Source: JBBQQG01 sp038216175 (GTDB taxonomy: Bacteria > Patescibacteriota > Saccharimonadia > Saccharimonadales > OMJO01). From it: a stretch of 5,790 bases of DNA. The translations under genes and the position numbers were made by a program. The stretch is from contig JBBQQG010000074.1 of the NCBI GenBank assembly GCA_038216175.1, positions 1-5,790 of the forward strand. The letters are read 5' to 3'. Within the stretch, counting starts at the first letter, position 1. Each line of letters begins with the position of its first letter. Shown piece after piece: positions 5,180 through 5,790 of the stretch. The notes under the pieces are model-generated. The model saw only the letters and a program-made list of their open reading frames with translations, searched no databases and was not told the DNA's origin.

Positions 5180-5669
5180 CAGAGATGGCCAGTTATAGCC
5201 GAGTAACGGGCAAGTAACGGCAGTTCCGTTACCGTTACCCCGTTACTTGTAACGAAATACCGGTAACGCCATTTTCTTGAAGTAAAGGGAACGGAACAGG
5301 GGAACGCGTACAGATATTAATGGAACGGAACGGTCAACAAATTCTTAAAAAGCGAACAAAAATTCAGCCTTTTTTTTGTTACTGTGAACTATGATTTCCC
5401 ATATTCTCGTGGAGAGAAGTGGAAATAAGCGCCGTTTAGATGACCCTTAACTAATAAATTCAAGTGTGACTTTCGTATCCACAAATTAAATTATAACGGG
5501 AACTAGAACGGAACTGGAACGGGAACGCGAGAAACCGAAGTATTGTAACTGTCACGGAAGTGAGGAACTTTAAAATTGTTTCTTAGCGTAACGGTAACGG
5601 AACTGGAAAATATTTTCCAGTAACGGGTAACGGTAACGCGACCCCAAAATGTAGAACTGGCCATCTCTG
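5180..5669. mobile_element. 490-bp hAT-like MITE with GTTACCGTTACC subterminal repeats
   Basis: The terminal inverted repeats are perfect over 15 bp: CAGAGATGGCCAGTT at 5180-5194 and its complement at 5655-5669. CAGRGATGG ends are typical of the hAT superfamily. Inside both ends lie clusters of GTTACCGTTACC and its complement (5206-5280 and 5587-5638), as expected for subterminal transposase sites. hAT target duplications are 8 bp. Here the left flank is CTGTGCAC (5172-5179) and GTGTGCAC occurs at 5672-5679, which matches in 7 of 8 but is offset by two bases from the end, so the duplication is not clean. There is no transposase coding capacity, and the interior is unassigned. Confidence 0.75.
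5603..5620. repeat. 18-bp perfect palindrome inside the hAT-like MITE
   Basis: CTGGAAAATATTTTCCAG equals its own reverse complement. It sits between two GTAACGG clusters near the right end of the element and could extrude a small hairpin. Confidence 0.8.
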
Positions 5670-5692
5670 CAGTGTGCACTATAATCCTAGAA

Positions 5693-5722
5693 TACTACCA
5701 AGTTGTGCTGACACAACTTATC
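5693..5722. repeat. 30-bp hairpin repeat, copy 2
   Basis: This is the second copy of the motif at 4403-4432. Its core AGTTGTGCTGACACAACT has a perfect 7-bp stem with a CTGA loop. Two of the four differences between the copies (T for G and A for G in the core) restore or keep palindromy. Confidence 0.75.
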
Positions 5723-5733
5723 AATTCTCAATT

Positions 5734-5755
5734 GGGGGGGGGGGGGGGGGGGGGG
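5734..5755 (+). repeat. Run of 22 G
   Basis: An uninterrupted poly(G) tract is followed by TGGG. Such runs can form G-quadruplexes and are prone to length errors in sequencing and assembly, so the exact length is unreliable. Confidence 0.95.
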
Positions 5756-5790
5756 TGGGAAACGAGAGTTATTAAAGTTTTTTGGGATAG

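Noticed and set aside
4827..5206. Two overlapping + strand open frames
   Set aside because: They arise from the TCGTTCGTTTCGTCATT repeats of the MITE and from GTATAC repeats; the residues are low-complexity.

Overview
The window looks like eukaryotic nuclear DNA, most likely from an insect or other arthropod; this is an inference. The support is a multi-exon gene with short, very AT-rich introns, a SLCO/OATP transporter most like arthropod Oatps, and many decayed DNA transposons. There is no sign of bacterial gene layout, Shine-Dalgarno sites or operons.

The one confident gene is the 3' end of an organic anion transporting polypeptide (OATP, SLCO/SLC21 family) on the + strand. It has three exons: 2465-2721, 3090-3333 and 3878-4093 (stop TAA 4091-4093). 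Together they encode the last 238 residues: the end of the large cysteine-rich extracellular loop, the last three membrane segments and a 60- to 70-residue cytoplasmic tail. The reading phases agree across both introns (phase 2, then phase 0). The N-terminal part and the Kazal-like core lie upstream of the window.

Positions 1-2464 are the 3' part of a large upstream intron. It carries a degenerate YAACTR hexamer satellite with a 144-bp higher-order period. A decayed DNA transposon of about 1.63 kb (586-2218) interrupts this satellite. The transposon has terminal inverted repeats of about 56 bp, each containing two copies of an AAAGGGGTCAG-like site, and a minus-strand pipsqueak-type helix-turn-helix relic. 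This points to a pogo/Tigger-like element.

Intron 1 of the visible gene (2722-3089) holds AT-rich tandem repeats. Intron 2 (3334-3877) holds a 121-bp foldback element with 36-bp arms (35 of 36 paired) plus a degenerate second copy. It also has a good in-frame internal splice acceptor that could give a shortened, tail-less OATP.

Positions 4094-5790 are the 3' UTR and intergenic repeats. There are GTATAC-rich arrays broken by a 385-bp MITE with a TA duplication (4670-5054) and a 490-bp hAT-like MITE (5180-5669). A palindromic 30-bp motif occurs at both outer sides, followed by a run of 22 G. I found no novel multi-gene system. The most interesting points are the possible alternative OATP C-terminus, the PPEY tail motif and the nested, modular non-autonomous transposons.
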